From: Marinobacter maritimus
GTDB taxonomy: Bacteria; Pseudomonadota; Gammaproteobacteria; Pseudomonadales; Oleiphilaceae
Assembly: GCF_007671675.1 (NCBI RefSeq)
Contig: NZ_VCGW01000001.1
Coordinates: 806,001 to 870,000 of the forward strand
Direction: 5' to 3'
Length of the DNA: 64,000 bases
A program made the position numbers and the translations under genes. How positions within the stretch are numbered: position 1 is the stretch's first letter; each line of letters opens with the position of its first letter. Of this stretch, positions 9,753 to 18,481 are shown piece by piece. The notes under the pieces were generated by a model. That model saw only the letters and a program-made list of their open reading frames with translations, did no database searches and was not told where the DNA came from.

Positions 9753-10199
9753 ATGAAAGGCATGGGGATGATGCCCGAAAATCGGAAGAAGCCGATGTCG
9801 GAAATCAACGTCGTTCCATACATCGACGTAATGCTGGTGCTGTTGATCATTTTCATGGTCACCGCGCCGATGCTTGTTCAGGGCGTGAAAGTTGATCTCC
9901 CGGAGACTACATCTGACCCGATCCAGGCAGACAAGAATGTGGAATCCATCATCGTATCTGTGGATGCCAACGGCGCCTATTACGTTGAAGTCGGCGACAA
10001 GGCCAGTGACCCCATGCTGCTCTCGGAAGTCCGTGAACAAGTGGCCAAGATCCTGTCTCAGAGAACATCCAGCGACATACTTGTGCGCGGTGATGAGAAT
10101 GTCGATTACGGCACTGTGGTTCGTTTGATGGCCACTCTTCAGGGTGCGGGGGCAACCAGTATTGGTTTGATTACCGACTCGGCCCCGGACGAAACGTGA
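9753..10199 (+). CDS. tolR: Tol-Pal system subunit TolR
   Basis: ExbD/TolR-family protein with one N-terminal membrane helix (residues about 22-38) and a periplasmic domain. The proton-carrying Asp25 lies in NVVPYIDVMLVLL, equivalent to Asp23 of E. coli. The 148-residue length is normal. GGAG precedes the ATG by 8 bases. It sits between tolQ and tolA. Confidence 0.95.
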   Translation: MKGMGMMPENRKKPMSEINVVPYIDVMLVLLIIFMVTAPMLVQGVKVDLPETTSDPIQADKNVESIIVSVDANGAYYVEVGDKASDPMLLSEVREQVAKILSQRTSSDILVRGDENVDYGTVVRLMATLQGAGATSIGLITDSAPDET

Positions 10200-10221
10200 G
10201 ATCAGTGCAGGTGGAATTGTT

Positions 10222-11253
10222 GTGACAGGTCAGGAACGGGAATTCACCAGCACCGGAGTGCCACCCTGGAAGTCGCCAGTCGCGCTGTCGGTTGCTTTGC
10301 ATCTGCTTATCGTGGGCGTCGCCCTTACTGGCTGGTCGTGGTCTTCTCCAATGCAAGAACCGCCTCCCAGCAGTATTTCCGCGCGCCTCATCACTCAGCA
10401 GAAGCCGGAGCCGAGCCCGGTTGTTGAGCCTGTAGAGCAGCCGGATCCGGATCAGGAACAGAAAGATCTCGAAAAACAGAAACAGATAGAAGTGCAGAAA
10501 CGCCAGAAGCAAAAGGAAGAAGAAGCGCGGAAGGTCGCAGAGCAGAAAAAACGCGAAGAGACCAAGCGTAAAGCTGAAGAGCAGAAAAAAGCCGAGGAAC
10601 GTAAGGCCCGGGAAACCCAAGAGGCAGAGGCTGCGCGCCAGAAAGCGGAAGCTGAGGCGAAAGAGCGTGAGCGCCGCAAGGCAGAAGCTGAAGCCGAGAA
10701 GCAGCGTCAGCAAGAGGCAAAACGCAAGGCCGAGGAAGAAAAACAGCGCAAGGAAGAGCAGCGCAAGCGGGAAGAGGCCGAGCGTAAGAAAAAAGAGGAA
10801 CAGGCGCGGCAGGAAGCCGAACGCAAGCGGCTTGAGGCAGAGCGGCGCCTGCAGGAACAGCAGCTTGAAGCCCAGGCAGAGCAAGCCAGAAAAGCGCGTG
10901 CAGATGAAGCGCGGCGGCAAGAGCAGGCCGCCGCTGCCAGAGCCAGGGAAACGCAGATGCTTTCGGAGAGCCAGAAATATCAGGCACTGATCCGTGAGCG
11001 GCTTAGTCAGGCATGGTATCCGCCATCATCGGCAACAGAAGACATGACAGCGCGTCTGCAGATTACGTTGCTGCCAACGGGCGAGCTTGCGGGCGTAAAG
11101 CTTGTTGCCAGCAGCGGAAATACAGCGTTTGATAACTCCGCGCTGGGGGCAGTAAAGTCTTTGAATCGGTACCCGGTGCCAAGTGAGCGGGATACGTTTG
11201 AAACCTATTTTCGCCAGTTCACGATCGAATTCAATCCTCGAAGATTGAGATAA
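10222..11253 (+). CDS. tolA: Tol-Pal system periplasm-spanning protein TolA
   Basis: Links the TolQR motor to Pal and TolB at the outer membrane. One membrane anchor lies at residues about 19-39. A very long Lys/Glu/Ala/Gln-rich helical region covers about 75-250, and a C-terminal TolA domain (about 255-343) contains the SYQALIRERLSQAWYPP-like segment and the NSALGAVKSLNRYPVP motif. The highly charged repeat composition produces long meaningless frames on the other strand. GTG start. Confidence 0.93.
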   Translation: MTGQEREFTSTGVPPWKSPVALSVALHLLIVGVALTGWSWSSPMQEPPPSSISARLITQQKPEPSPVVEPVEQPDPDQEQKDLEKQKQIEVQKRQKQKEEEARKVAEQKKREETKRKAEEQKKAEERKARETQEAEAARQKAEAEAKERERRKAEAEAEKQRQQEAKRKAEEEKQRKEEQRKREEAERKKKEEQARQEAERKRLEAERRLQEQQLEAQAEQARKARADEARRQEQAAAARARETQMLSESQKYQALIRERLSQAWYPPSSATEDMTARLQITLLPTGELAGVKLVASSGNTAFDNSALGAVKSLNRYPVPSERDTFETYFRQFTIEFNPRRLR

Positions 11254-11269
11254 GGAAGCGGGTAACACT

Positions 11270-12583
11270 ATGATGCGTAAAGTTTCATTCAGATCATTTC
11301 AGGCCCTTTTTTCAGCGGTAGCCCTGATGTTTCTGGTCGTCACCGGCGCCCAGGCTGAACTGCTAATCCGGGTGACTGAAGGTGCCGATTCTGCTATCCC
11401 GATATCGGTGGTGCCGTTTGCTGAAAACGGCAATATGCCAGCTGGTGATAAAGTGAGCAGTATCGTGCAGGCGGACCTGGCCATGAGCGGTGAGTTTCGC
11501 CCCTTGTCGCCGCAGAAAATGCTGAGCCTTCCGTCAAAGCGGGCTGATGTTTATTTTCGCGACTGGCGACTACTTGGCCAGCGGTACGTGCTGGTAGGTG
11601 AACTCACTCGTAACGGTGACCGGGTGGAAGCCCGCTACGAGTTGTTCGATGTTAACCGTGAAGAGCGAATACTGGGTGAGACAGCGGCAGCACCCGCGTC
11701 AAATATGCGCTCACTGGCTCACCATATCAGCGATAAAGTGTATGAAGCCATCACGGGGGTTGAAGGTGCATTTTCTACCAAGCTGGCGTATGTAACGCTA
11801 GACAGAGCTGGTGGCAATGCCCGTTACCGGTTGCAAGTGAGCGACATTGACGGAAAGCGCGCCCGTATCAGGCTGGAGAGCAAAGAGCCAATTCTGTCGC
11901 CAGCCTGGTCACCGGATGGCAAAAAGCTGGCCTATGTTTCGTTTGAAACGGGCAAGCCCGTCATTTTTGTTCACGAGTTAGGCTCAGGTAAGCGCAAAAA
12001 AGTTGCGGATTTCCCGGGCTTGAACTCAGCGCCTGCGTGGTCAGCAGATGGACAATCCTTGCTGATGACCCTGTCGAAAGATGGTAACGCCGAAATCTAT
12101 CAAATGAACCTTCAATCCCGCAAAGTGACAAAGCTCACCAACCACTGGGCAATAGATACCGAAGCGACCTGGGACAGTTCAGGTGAGGGCGTCTACTTCA
12201 CGTCGGATCGCTCGGGTGGCCCGCAGATTTATTATATGGCAAAACCGGGTGCTGAGCCGCGTCGGATTACCTTTGGCAGTCGTTACAATGCAAGGCCGCG
12301 TCCGGATGCCTCCGGTAATTACGTGTATTACGTACACCAGCGTGACCGGGCGTTTACCATCGCCCGAACCAATCTTAAAAACGATGAGGAAACCGTTCTC
12401 ACTCGTACAGGATCCGATGAGTCCCCCAGCGTGTCGCCAAATGGCCGTATGTTGATATATGCCACCAAGCAAAGTGGCGAAAGTGTACTGACGGTCATCT
12501 CTGCTGATGGCGGCGCCGCGTACAGTCTTCCCGCCTCGGAAGGTGATGTTCGCGACCCGGCCTGGGGGCCTATTGTTCGGTAG
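11270..12583 (+). CDS. tolB: Tol-Pal system beta-propeller protein TolB
   Basis: Periplasmic protein that binds Pal and TolA. An N-terminal signal peptide ends near AQAEL (residues about 1-29). It is followed by the TolB amino-terminal domain and a six-bladed propeller made of repeats of the type LSPAWSPDGKKLAYVS. The 437-residue length is normal. It lies 16 bases after tolA and 67 bases before pal. Confidence 0.95.
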   Translation: MMRKVSFRSFQALFSAVALMFLVVTGAQAELLIRVTEGADSAIPISVVPFAENGNMPAGDKVSSIVQADLAMSGEFRPLSPQKMLSLPSKRADVYFRDWRLLGQRYVLVGELTRNGDRVEARYELFDVNREERILGETAAAPASNMRSLAHHISDKVYEAITGVEGAFSTKLAYVTLDRAGGNARYRLQVSDIDGKRARIRLESKEPILSPAWSPDGKKLAYVSFETGKPVIFVHELGSGKRKKVADFPGLNSAPAWSADGQSLLMTLSKDGNAEIYQMNLQSRKVTKLTNHWAIDTEATWDSSGEGVYFTSDRSGGPQIYYMAKPGAEPRRITFGSRYNARPRPDASGNYVYYVHQRDRAFTIARTNLKNDEETVLTRTGSDESPSVSPNGRMLIYATKQSGESVLTVISADGGAAYSLPASEGDVRDPAWGPIVR

Positions 12584-12585
12584 TC

Positions 12586-12607
12586 GGTGACGGCGCATGC
12601 GGTCACC
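12586..12607. other. Small hairpin between tolB and pal
   Basis: GGTGAC at 12586-12591 pairs with GTCACC at 12602-12607 around a 10-base loop. No T-run follows, so it is more likely an mRNA processing or stability element than a terminator. pal is usually made in excess over the other Tol proteins. Confidence 0.3.
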
Positions 12608-12650
12608 TGAAAGGCAGAAGTTAAAGTTAATCAACGGGAAGGAATGAATC

Positions 12651-13220
12651 ATGAAGTTGTCAGCTCAAACCAAAGTACTTGCTCTTTTGTTCTCCGCAGG
12701 CCTGTTTGCAGGCTGTAGCACCACCGGCGAAAATATGGATGAAGGGGGCTACGGCTCCGACGTTGCGCCTATTGATCAGGATGGTGGCTCTACCGTGTAT
12801 GGTGGCGGTGACCAGGATGGTATTTCTTCGTCCTCAATGACCGAGTCAGAGCGGATGGAAGCTCAGCAACAGGCTGAACAGGAAGCTCTGCGCGACATCA
12901 CCACCTTCTATTTTGATTTTGATACCTCCGAAATCAAGCCAGAAGCTCGCGACGTGCTTGTAGCTCACGCCCGCTTTCTGTCCAACAATCCTGGCCAGAA
13001 AGTGCGCCTTGAAGGTCACGGTGATGAGCGTGGCTCCAAGGAATACAACCTGGCTCTGGGTGAGCGTCGTGCCAATGCCGTTCAGCGCTTCCTGATTGTG
13101 AATGGCGCTTCACGGGGCCAGATGGAAACCGTAAGCTATGGTGAAGAGAAGCCGGCGGTGATGGGTTCTTCAGAAAGTGCCTGGGCACAGAATCGCCGTG
13201 TGGAGCTCGTGTTCCAGTAA
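12651..13220 (+). CDS. pal: Peptidoglycan-associated lipoprotein Pal
   Basis: Outer-membrane lipoprotein that anchors the envelope to peptidoglycan. The lipobox LFAGC puts the lipidated Cys at residue 22. A Gly/Ser/Asp-rich linker leads to the OmpA-like peptidoglycan-binding domain (about 75-189), with [11 protein letters not shown] and the [19 protein letters not shown] segment. GGGAAGGA stands ahead of the ATG. It is the partner of TolB and TolA. Confidence 0.95.
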   Translation: MKLSAQTKVLALLFSAGLFAGCSTTGENMDEGGYGSDVAPIDQDGGSTVYGGGDQDGISSSSMTESERMEAQQQAEQEALRDITTFYFDFDTSEIKPEARDVLVAHARFLSNNPGQKVRLEGHGDERGSKEYNLALGERRANAVQRFLIVNGASRGQMETVSYGEEKPAVMGSSESAWAQNRRVELVFQ

Positions 13221-13247
13221 ACGCACACATAACATCAGGTTAACCCC

Positions 13248-14021
13248 ATGAGAAAGCAGCTCATGGCGGCAGTTGTTTTCCCGCTTGCCCTGGGGCAGGC
13301 GGGAATGACGCTGGCGCAATCATCTACGTCCGCATTCCAGAGCAATGCCTCGGAAGCCCAGCGCAAGGCCAATACCAGCCAGGCCACGTCTGAGCTGTTC
13401 TACATGATCCAACAGCTGCAGGGTGAAGTCCGGCGGCTTCAGGGAGAAACCGAAGAGCAGCGACACCTCATAAAGCGCCTGCAAGATCAAGGGCGAGACC
13501 GCTACATCGATCTGGATCAACGTATCCTGGATCTTTCCGAGAAGGTTTCAGCTCAACCCCAGGCTGCTGAGAGTGGTGGTGGAGAGGCTAGTGCTCAGGA
13601 TAAGGGCGCTGCAGAGATACGTGAGTATCGTCAGCCTGAGGCTGAAGAGCGAAAGGCATACCAGGCCATTCAGGATCTCATCCATAGCCAGAAAAAGTAC
13701 GATGAGGCCATCAGCCGGATTTATGAATTTATCGACAAGTATCCCGAAGGAGACCTGACGGTGAATGCCTACTATTGGTTGGGAGAGGTTTACCTGGTAA
13801 AGCCGCAGCTTGAACAGGCCCGGCAGGCATTTTCGATTGTCGCAACTCGCTATGCAGATCATCGCAAGGCGCCGGATGCTGTCTACAAATTAGGCGTAAC
13901 GCTGAATCGGTTGGGCAAGAAAACCGAAGCTCGTCGACAGATGGAGCAGGTTGTAAATGACTACCCGAAAAGCGAAGCGGCTCGCCTTGCCAAGAAATTT
14001 CTGGACTCAGGTCAGGGTTGA
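13248..14021 (+). CDS. cpoB: Cell division coordinator CpoB (YbgF)
   Basis: Periplasmic protein that coordinates Tol-Pal constriction with PBP1B-driven septal wall synthesis. It has a signal peptide (about 1-24, ending TLAQ), a trimerising coiled coil (about 48-85, rich in Leu, Gln and Glu), and a C-terminal TPR domain of three repeats (about 135-250). Its 257 residues match the family, and it is the usual last gene of the tol-pal operon. In Pseudomonas, queE and queC follow; here tRNA-Lys follows directly. Confidence 0.93.
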   Translation: MRKQLMAAVVFPLALGQAGMTLAQSSTSAFQSNASEAQRKANTSQATSELFYMIQQLQGEVRRLQGETEEQRHLIKRLQDQGRDRYIDLDQRILDLSEKVSAQPQAAESGGGEASAQDKGAAEIREYRQPEAEERKAYQAIQDLIHSQKKYDEAISRIYEFIDKYPEGDLTVNAYYWLGEVYLVKPQLEQARQAFSIVATRYADHRKAPDAVYKLGVTLNRLGKKTEARRQMEQVVNDYPKSEAARLAKKFLDSGQG

Positions 14022-14066
14022 GTTGCGAGGAATTAAAAGAATATTGAAAAACATGGCGCGAAAGGG

Positions 14067-14094
14067 TTGATCGACGGGGAAAAATCATTACTAT
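14067..14094 (+). promoter_or_regulatory. Promoter of the tRNA-Lys pair
   Basis: TTGATC (14067-14072) and TACTAT (14089-14094) are separated by 16 bases and stand 13 bases before the first tRNA. Between them and the tRNA is a GC-rich ATGCGCCTCGC segment, as in stringently controlled stable-RNA promoters. Confidence 0.6.
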
Positions 14095-14107
14095 ATGCGC
14101 CTCGCTT

Positions 14108-14183
14108 GGGTCGTTAGCTCAGTTGGTAGAGCAGTTGGCTTTTAACCAATTGGTCGATGGTTCGAATCCATCACGACCCACCA
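14108..14183 (+). tRNA. tRNA-Lys (anticodon TTT), copy 1
   Basis: A 76-base cloverleaf: acceptor GGGTCGT paired with ACGACCC, D-arm AGCTCAGTTGGTAGAGC, anticodon stem with TTT in the loop, T-arm GGTTCGAATCC, discriminator A and encoded CCA. Identical to the second copy 72 bases downstream. Confidence 0.97.
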
Positions 14184-14255
14184 TATTCGATATTTCAAGG
14201 CATCTGCTGAGCTGCCTTGAAATCGATCAGGGTCCAGGCACTGGTCACTAGTTTT

Positions 14256-14331
14256 GGGTCGTTAGCTCAGTTGGTAGAGCAGTTGGCTTTTAACCAATTG
14301 GTCGATGGTTCGAATCCATCACGACCCACCA
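14256..14331 (+). tRNA. tRNA-Lys (anticodon TTT), copy 2
   Basis: Same 76-base sequence as copy 1, including the encoded CCA, and some flanking bases are also shared. The tandem pair is probably one transcript, closed by the hairpin at 14361-14390. tRNA genes are frequent insertion points for accessory DNA, and the microcompartment operon begins 301 bases later. Confidence 0.97.
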
Positions 14332-14360
14332 TATTTTGAAGTTTGAAAATTGAAGCTTAT

Positions 14361-14390
14361 AAGGACTGCAGAAATGCAGTCCTTTTTTTT
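14361..14390 (+). terminator. Intrinsic terminator after tRNA-Lys
   Basis: AAGGACTGCA and TGCAGTCCTT form a perfect 10-bp stem with a GAAA loop, followed directly by a run of T. It separates the tRNA transcript from the microcompartment operon. Confidence 0.92.
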
Positions 14391-14632
14391 GCCGCTTTGT
14401 TCCTGTAATCCCTGTTTCTCCTGTCTGATCTATACCTCTTTCCTATTTGCAAACTGTAACCATAATTTGACCAGCATCAATTCCTCAGCGCATTGGTTTC
14501 ACGAAGGCTGGTAATTGGGCTGGAGCGGTTTAGGATGATTTTATGTTCGGGTTACATCTTGTAACCACATGTTCAGGTTACAGCTTGGGTGCGCCGGTTG
14601 TCAGAGGCACCTGAGAAGCGAGGTGTTCTATA
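14391..14632 (+). promoter_or_regulatory. Control region of the microcompartment operon with GGTTACA/TGTAACC repeats
   Basis: This non-coding stretch holds four copies of one 7-base element in both orientations: TGTAACC at 14455-14461, GGTTACA at 14550-14556, TGTAACC at 14560-14566 and GGTTACA at 14576-14582. The middle two form a perfect 7-3-7 palindrome. They probably bind a regulator of the eut operon, yet no regulator gene lies in the operon. I cannot place a convincing -35/-10 pair. Confidence 0.5.
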
Positions 14633-14995
14633 GTGACTTTGAGCGGTTCTGGCGAATCGGCCGATATCGAACGCATCATTCAGGAATATGTCCCAGGCAA
14701 GCAGGTAACTCTGGCGCATTTGCTCGCAAACCCTACTGAAGATCTTTGTCACAAGGTTGGAGTTGAGCATGCGGAGGCTATTGGCATTCTTACCCTGACG
14801 CCTGGTGAAACAGCCATTATCGCCGGAGACGTAGCAACCAAGTTCGCATCAGTAAAAATCGGATTTCTGGATCGTTTTTCGGGGGCACTTGTCCTTACCG
14901 GGAGTATTGGGTCGGTAGAAGAAGCATTAAGCGCGATTCTGTCTACATTGGAGTCGTCACTGGGATACAGAGTATGTCAGGCAACCCGGACGTGA
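14633..14995 (+). CDS. eutS: Ethanolamine microcompartment shell protein EutS
   Basis: BMC-H shell protein of the circularly permuted type that forms bent hexamers. It aligns along its length with E. coli Eut[18 protein letters not shown] at the N-terminus, [12 protein letters not shown] in the centre, and [11 protein letters not shown] near the end. It is about 9 residues longer than E. coli EutS at the N-terminus. The GTG start has GAGGTG upstream. It is the first gene of the operon, as in Salmonella, and its 3' end overlaps eutP by 22 bases. Confidence 0.93.
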   Translation: MTLSGSGESADIERIIQEYVPGKQVTLAHLLANPTEDLCHKVGVEHAEAIGILTLTPGETAIIAGDVATKFASVKIGFLDRFSGALVLTGSIGSVEEALSAILSTLESSLGYRVCQATRT

Positions 14996-15528
14996 ATGAG
15001 CATCAACTACACCCTGATCTGGCAGATTTTGTGCTGGTGGGTGATGTCGGGAGTGGCAAAACAGCGCTCACTCTTGCACTGCTTGAATCCACTGACGAAC
15101 TACTGAAAACCCAGGCTGTTGTGTTTCATCCCAGCCATGTTGTGGACACGCCAGGCGAGTTCACCAGCCGCCCTGCATACTATGGCGCTTTGCTGGCTAC
15201 CATCGCGGAAATCAGTACGGTTGTGTATCTGCAGCCAGCCAACAGCAGAGCCTTTTCTTTGCCTCCGGGTCTTTTGCATGTCTATCCCGACAAGCGGGTT
15301 ATCGGAGTGGTCAGTAAAACGGATTTGCCTGACGCCGATACTGAATCTGCCTGTCGGGTAATGGTAGATCATAATATTTCTCCACCATATTTTCTGACCT
15401 CTACAGAAACCGGCGAGGGTGTTGCCGATTTGAGGTCTTTTCTGATCAGTTTGCAAACATCGGATGCCGGTATGGGTGCCTGCGAAGAACGTGCTGAGCA
15501 GGCGGTCGTCGGCGGAAATGAATATTGA
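14974..15528 (+). CDS. eutP: EutP/PduV-family GTPase-like protein
   Basis: Small P-loop protein of ethanolamine and propanediol compartments. GTPase motifs are visible: G1 GDVGSGKT (residues 23-30), G3 DTPG (58-61) and G4 SKTD (114-117). Family members have been tied to acetate kinase activity or to compartment positioning; which applies here is unknown. The 184-residue length is slightly above E. coli EutP (159). It overlaps eutS and precedes eutQ. Confidence 0.87.
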   Translation: MSGNPDVNEHQLHPDLADFVLVGDVGSGKTALTLALLESTDELLKTQAVVFHPSHVVDTPGEFTSRPAYYGALLATIAEISTVVYLQPANSRAFSLPPGLLHVYPDKRVIGVVSKTDLPDADTESACRVMVDHNISPPYFLTSTETGEGVADLRSFLISLQTSDAGMGACEERAEQAVVGGNEY

Positions 15529-15552
15529 TACAACCCTGATAGGGGCCGGATT

Positions 15553-16248
15553 ATGAAATCTCTGTTTACGGCTGAAAAAATAAAGGAGCTTCACAAGAGC
15601 GGGGAAACCTCCGTAGAGATCTCTCCCCAGAGCACAATCATTACGCCGGAAGCGCGCGATGTTGCCAAAAAGCTTGGATTGAAAATTATTGATGTTGCGG
15701 CCAGCATCGAACCTCGGAAAAGCAGCGGATCTCTTGCGGGCAGCCGCCCTGATAATCTGCTGGAAATCAAAAAGGCGGTCAGGGCAAAGTTGCCAGCCGG
15801 GCACCAGAATTCCGCCCTGCTTGATCAATTGATCGAAAAGGCCTTGAAGGAGTTGCAGCATCAGGATGCAGCAGGCCCTTCATGCGAGCGCGAGAAAGCG
15901 CCCAATGGCGTTGTTCTTGTGCGTGGCAGTTCTGTTAAACCCGGAAAGTTCGACGGTGCAGGGGGCAAACCCATAGGCCTGACCGATGTGATTGGTTCCG
16001 CCGATAACAGCTCCATTGCTGCTGGCTATATGCAGTGGGAGAACTGCAGTTTTCCATGGACCCTCAACTACGATGAGATTGATGTGGTTCTGGAAGGTGA
16101 GCTGCACATTACCTGTGGCAGCAAGACCCACATCGGCAAGCCGGGCGATGTGTTTTTTATACCCAAGGGAGCGGCAATTGAGTTTGGATCTCCCGGGAAA
16201 GTGCGCTTTGTGTATGTGACCTACCCAGCGGACTGGTCAGCGCAATAA
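15553..16248 (+). CDS. eutQ: EutQ, cupin-type acetate kinase of ethanolamine catabolism
   Basis: The N-terminal half (1-110) starts MKSLFTAEKIKELHKSG, as in EutQ. The C-terminal cupin domain (about 115-231) contains ITCGSKTHIGKPGDVFFIPKG and NYDEIDVVLEGELHI. In Salmonella, EutQ has acetate kinase activity and is needed for compartment assembly. Here it would turn acetyl phosphate made by EutD into acetate and ATP. It lies 24 bases after eutP. Confidence 0.9.
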   Translation: MKSLFTAEKIKELHKSGETSVEISPQSTIITPEARDVAKKLGLKIIDVAASIEPRKSSGSLAGSRPDNLLEIKKAVRAKLPAGHQNSALLDQLIEKALKELQHQDAAGPSCEREKAPNGVVLVRGSSVKPGKFDGAGGKPIGLTDVIGSADNSSIAAGYMQWENCSFPWTLNYDEIDVVLEGELHITCGSKTHIGKPGDVFFIPKGAAIEFGSPGKVRFVYVTYPADWSAQ

Positions 16249-16262
16249 AAGGGGTTGTATCG

Positions 16263-17087
16263 ATGCCATCCTGGATAACAGAAGCCAGTTTGCGAGCCGA
16301 GCATGGTCTGGCCCATGGCAGTGAGGTGCACCTGCCTGAGGGAGCCAGGCTTACCCCGTCCGCAAGCCAGCTTTTGGCCGAGCGCAAGATCCGCATCAAG
16401 TATATCGGCGATGACGGTCGGGTTTTTCTTCCCGACGAGGCGGATGCAGGTGCAAGCCAGAAAGCTCCGGTGCACCCACTCACTAGCGCGAATGCGCGTC
16501 CCGGCAACCGTTGTGCTGTTTGCCACAGCCACGTCGAGAAGAAAACCGAGTTGCTGACCCTCTTGGACAGTGAGCAACTGGTTCCCAAGACGCACCCCAG
16601 AATCGCACTGCGTGGCAAGCTCGATACGCTGATTTCCCAAACCGTGTGGGTACAGGCTCAGTTTGCCGTCAGTTTCGAAAAATATCCCATGCTGCGCCAC
16701 TCGCTGGAAGATCTGCGTTCGTTTATGGGTAACCTCCTGCGAAGCGAAGTTACCGGCGAAGTTCAGGAAGAGATAAGTATGGGAGACCTGGACGATGAAA
16801 CCATTCACCAGATTTCTCACCAACCTCTGAAATATCTCGGCCACGACCACATAGTTCCGGAATTAAAGCACGGTGCCAACGTGTCGTTGCTGAACGTTCT
16901 CAGAGCCATGACCCGGGAGGCGGAAGTTGAAGCCTGCAAAGCATTCCAGACGGACAGTTTTGGGCTTATGCGACCGGATATCGTTCAGGGACTCAACCGG
17001 CTGAGCAGCGCCCTTTATGTATTGATGCTCATGACCCTGGTGGTTGAAACCAGTGGATCACTTCCCGAGCTCGGAGTGATTTCATGA
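16263..17087 (+). CDS. eutT: ATP:corrinoid adenosyltransferase EutT
   Basis: Makes adenosylcobalamin, the cofactor of EutBC. The 274-residue protein follows the E. coli EutT pattern: [12 protein letters not shown] start, RLTPSA, and [16 protein letters not shown] in the catalytic half. The metal motif, H-x11-CC-x2-C in Salmonella, here reads His71, then Arg83-Cys84 and Cys87, so the first Cys of the pair is Arg. The His and the other two Cys remain. The stop overlaps the eutD start as ATGA. Confidence 0.9.
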   Translation: MPSWITEASLRAEHGLAHGSEVHLPEGARLTPSASQLLAERKIRIKYIGDDGRVFLPDEADAGASQKAPVHPLTSANARPGNRCAVCHSHVEKKTELLTLLDSEQLVPKTHPRIALRGKLDTLISQTVWVQAQFAVSFEKYPMLRHSLEDLRSFMGNLLRSEVTGEVQEEISMGDLDDETIHQISHQPLKYLGHDHIVPELKHGANVSLLNVLRAMTREAEVEACKAFQTDSFGLMRPDIVQGLNRLSSALYVLMLMTLVVETSGSLPELGVIS

Positions 17088-18067
17088 ATGAGGTGATGGA
17101 GCAGTGCCGGAACGCGTGCCGCGAAACACCAAAGCGAATTGTGTTTCCTGATGCTCTTGATGAGCGGGTTCTGCATGCGGCAAACGAGCTGCATCAGCGT
17201 GGCTTGGCTCAGCCCATTTTGCTGGGTAACCCGTTTGAACTCCGGGATTATGCCCATGAGAAGGGCGTAGCGATGCCGTGTTTTTCAATTGTGGATCCTT
17301 CACGTTCGCAATGGATGGACTCGTTTGTCAGTGCGTACCTCGATGAGAATGAGGGGATGGATAAGGAGAAAGCCCGCGAAATCATGAGTGCCCCCCTGTT
17401 TTTTGGCGCCATGATGGTCAAGCGTGGACATGCGGATATCTGTATTGGAGGAAACATTTCGACCAGTGGCGACGTGATCCGCGCGGCCATCAGGGTAATC
17501 GGAACAGCTGGCGGACAGAAAACCGTGTCGTCGTTTTTCCTTATGTCATCAGCTGATGGCAGCGATATCCGCCTGTTTGCAGATGCGGGGGTTATTCCGG
17601 AACCGACAGTGGAACAGCTATCTGATATTGCCATTGATTCGGCGCGCAGTTTTGAGGCACTTACGGGAGAACAGGCGCGGGTCGCGTTACTGTCATTTTC
17701 GACCAAAGGCAGTTCGCAGCACCCGGCAGCCAGAAAAATCATGGAAGCATTTGAGTTAACGCGCTCCCGGGCCCCTTCGTTGGTCATTGATGGCGAATTG
17801 CAGTTTGATGCGGCTGTTGTGCCCTCCGTTGCACAGAAGAAGGCACCTGATAGCCCGTTGAAAGGTAATGCGAATGTTTTGATATTTCCGTCTCTTGATG
17901 CTGGAAATATTGCTTATAAGGTTGCTCAGCGCATGGCTAATTACAAGGCACTGGGACCGATGTTGGAAGGTTTGGCGAAACCTATGCATGACTTGTCACG
18001 GGGTTGTACGGCCGACGATATCGTCGACGTCGCCATGGTGGCGTCATGCCTGGTTAACAAAGCGTAG
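17084..18067 (+). CDS. eutD: Phosphate acetyltransferase EutD
   Basis: Converts acetyl-CoA, made by EutE, to acetyl phosphate and regenerates CoA inside the compartment. It is the short class: one PTA_PTB domain of 327 residues without the N-terminal extension of housekeeping Pta, which is typical of EutD. The N-terminus [20 protein letters not shown] and the [20 protein letters not shown] segment are characteristic. Its ATG overlaps the eutT stop, so the two are coupled. Confidence 0.92.
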   Translation: MNEVMEQCRNACRETPKRIVFPDALDERVLHAANELHQRGLAQPILLGNPFELRDYAHEKGVAMPCFSIVDPSRSQWMDSFVSAYLDENEGMDKEKAREIMSAPLFFGAMMVKRGHADICIGGNISTSGDVIRAAIRVIGTAGGQKTVSSFFLMSSADGSDIRLFADAGVIPEPTVEQLSDIAIDSARSFEALTGEQARVALLSFSTKGSSQHPAARKIMEAFELTRSRAPSLVIDGELQFDAAVVPSVAQKKAPDSPLKGNANVLIFPSLDAGNIAYKVAQRMANYKALGPMLEGLAKPMHDLSRGCTADDIVDVAMVASCLVNKA

Positions 18068-18090
18068 TGACACCCTGAGGAGAATTAACC

Positions 18091-18390
18091 ATGAACGAAG
18101 CACTTGGAATTATTGAAACGAAAGGACTGACAGCTCTGATTGAAGCGTCTGATGCGATGGTCAAGGCTGCCCGGGTTCAGCTTGTTGGCTACAAACAAAT
18201 TGGTAGCGGTCTTGTAACGGCAATGGTTCGAGGTGATGTCGCGGCCTGTAAGGCGGCTACAGATGCCGGTGCCGCTGCAGCGCAGAGACTGGGGGAACTG
18301 GTGGCTGTGCACGTGATTCCGCGTCCGCACGGAGATCTGGAATCGATATTCCCGATCACTCCTACCGGACAGCCTTTATCCGATTCCTGA
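18091..18390 (+). CDS. eutM: BMC-H shell hexamer EutM (copy 1, Ser pore)
   Basis: A 99-residue major shell protein forming flat hexagonal tiles. It is very similar to E. coli EutM, with [10 protein letters not shown] at the start, [20 protein letters not shown] and [12 protein letters not shown]. By alignment with PduA, the central pore is lined by Ser39 in QIGSGLVT. It has a short C-terminal tail. It is followed after 91 bases by a near-duplicate with a different pore residue. Confidence 0.95.
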   Translation: MNEALGIIETKGLTALIEASDAMVKAARVQLVGYKQIGSGLVTAMVRGDVAACKAATDAGAAAAQRLGELVAVHVIPRPHGDLESIFPITPTGQPLSDS

Positions 18391-18481
18391 TGCAATCAGG
18401 CAACAATGAAAAAGGTCTATTCCGATGAACGCAGTCTGGAAGCAGGCTTCAGAACAAGCCAAAAGGCTAGAGGGTACCAGC

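Noticed and set aside
10171..10920. Leu/Phe-rich minus-strand frame that looks like a membrane protein
   Set aside because: It is the antisense of the Lys/Glu/Ala-rich helix of TolA; AAG/GAG codons read backward give Leu and Phe.
14108..14331. Two long direct repeats that might suggest a CRISPR or mobile repeat
   Set aside because: They are two complete, identical tRNA-Lys genes with encoded CCA.
14606..14619. GG-N10-GC pattern resembling a sigma-54 promoter before eutS
   Set aside because: The surrounding bases match poorly, and a start of transcription about 12 bases downstream would leave the GAGGTG ribosome site of eutS outside the mRNA.
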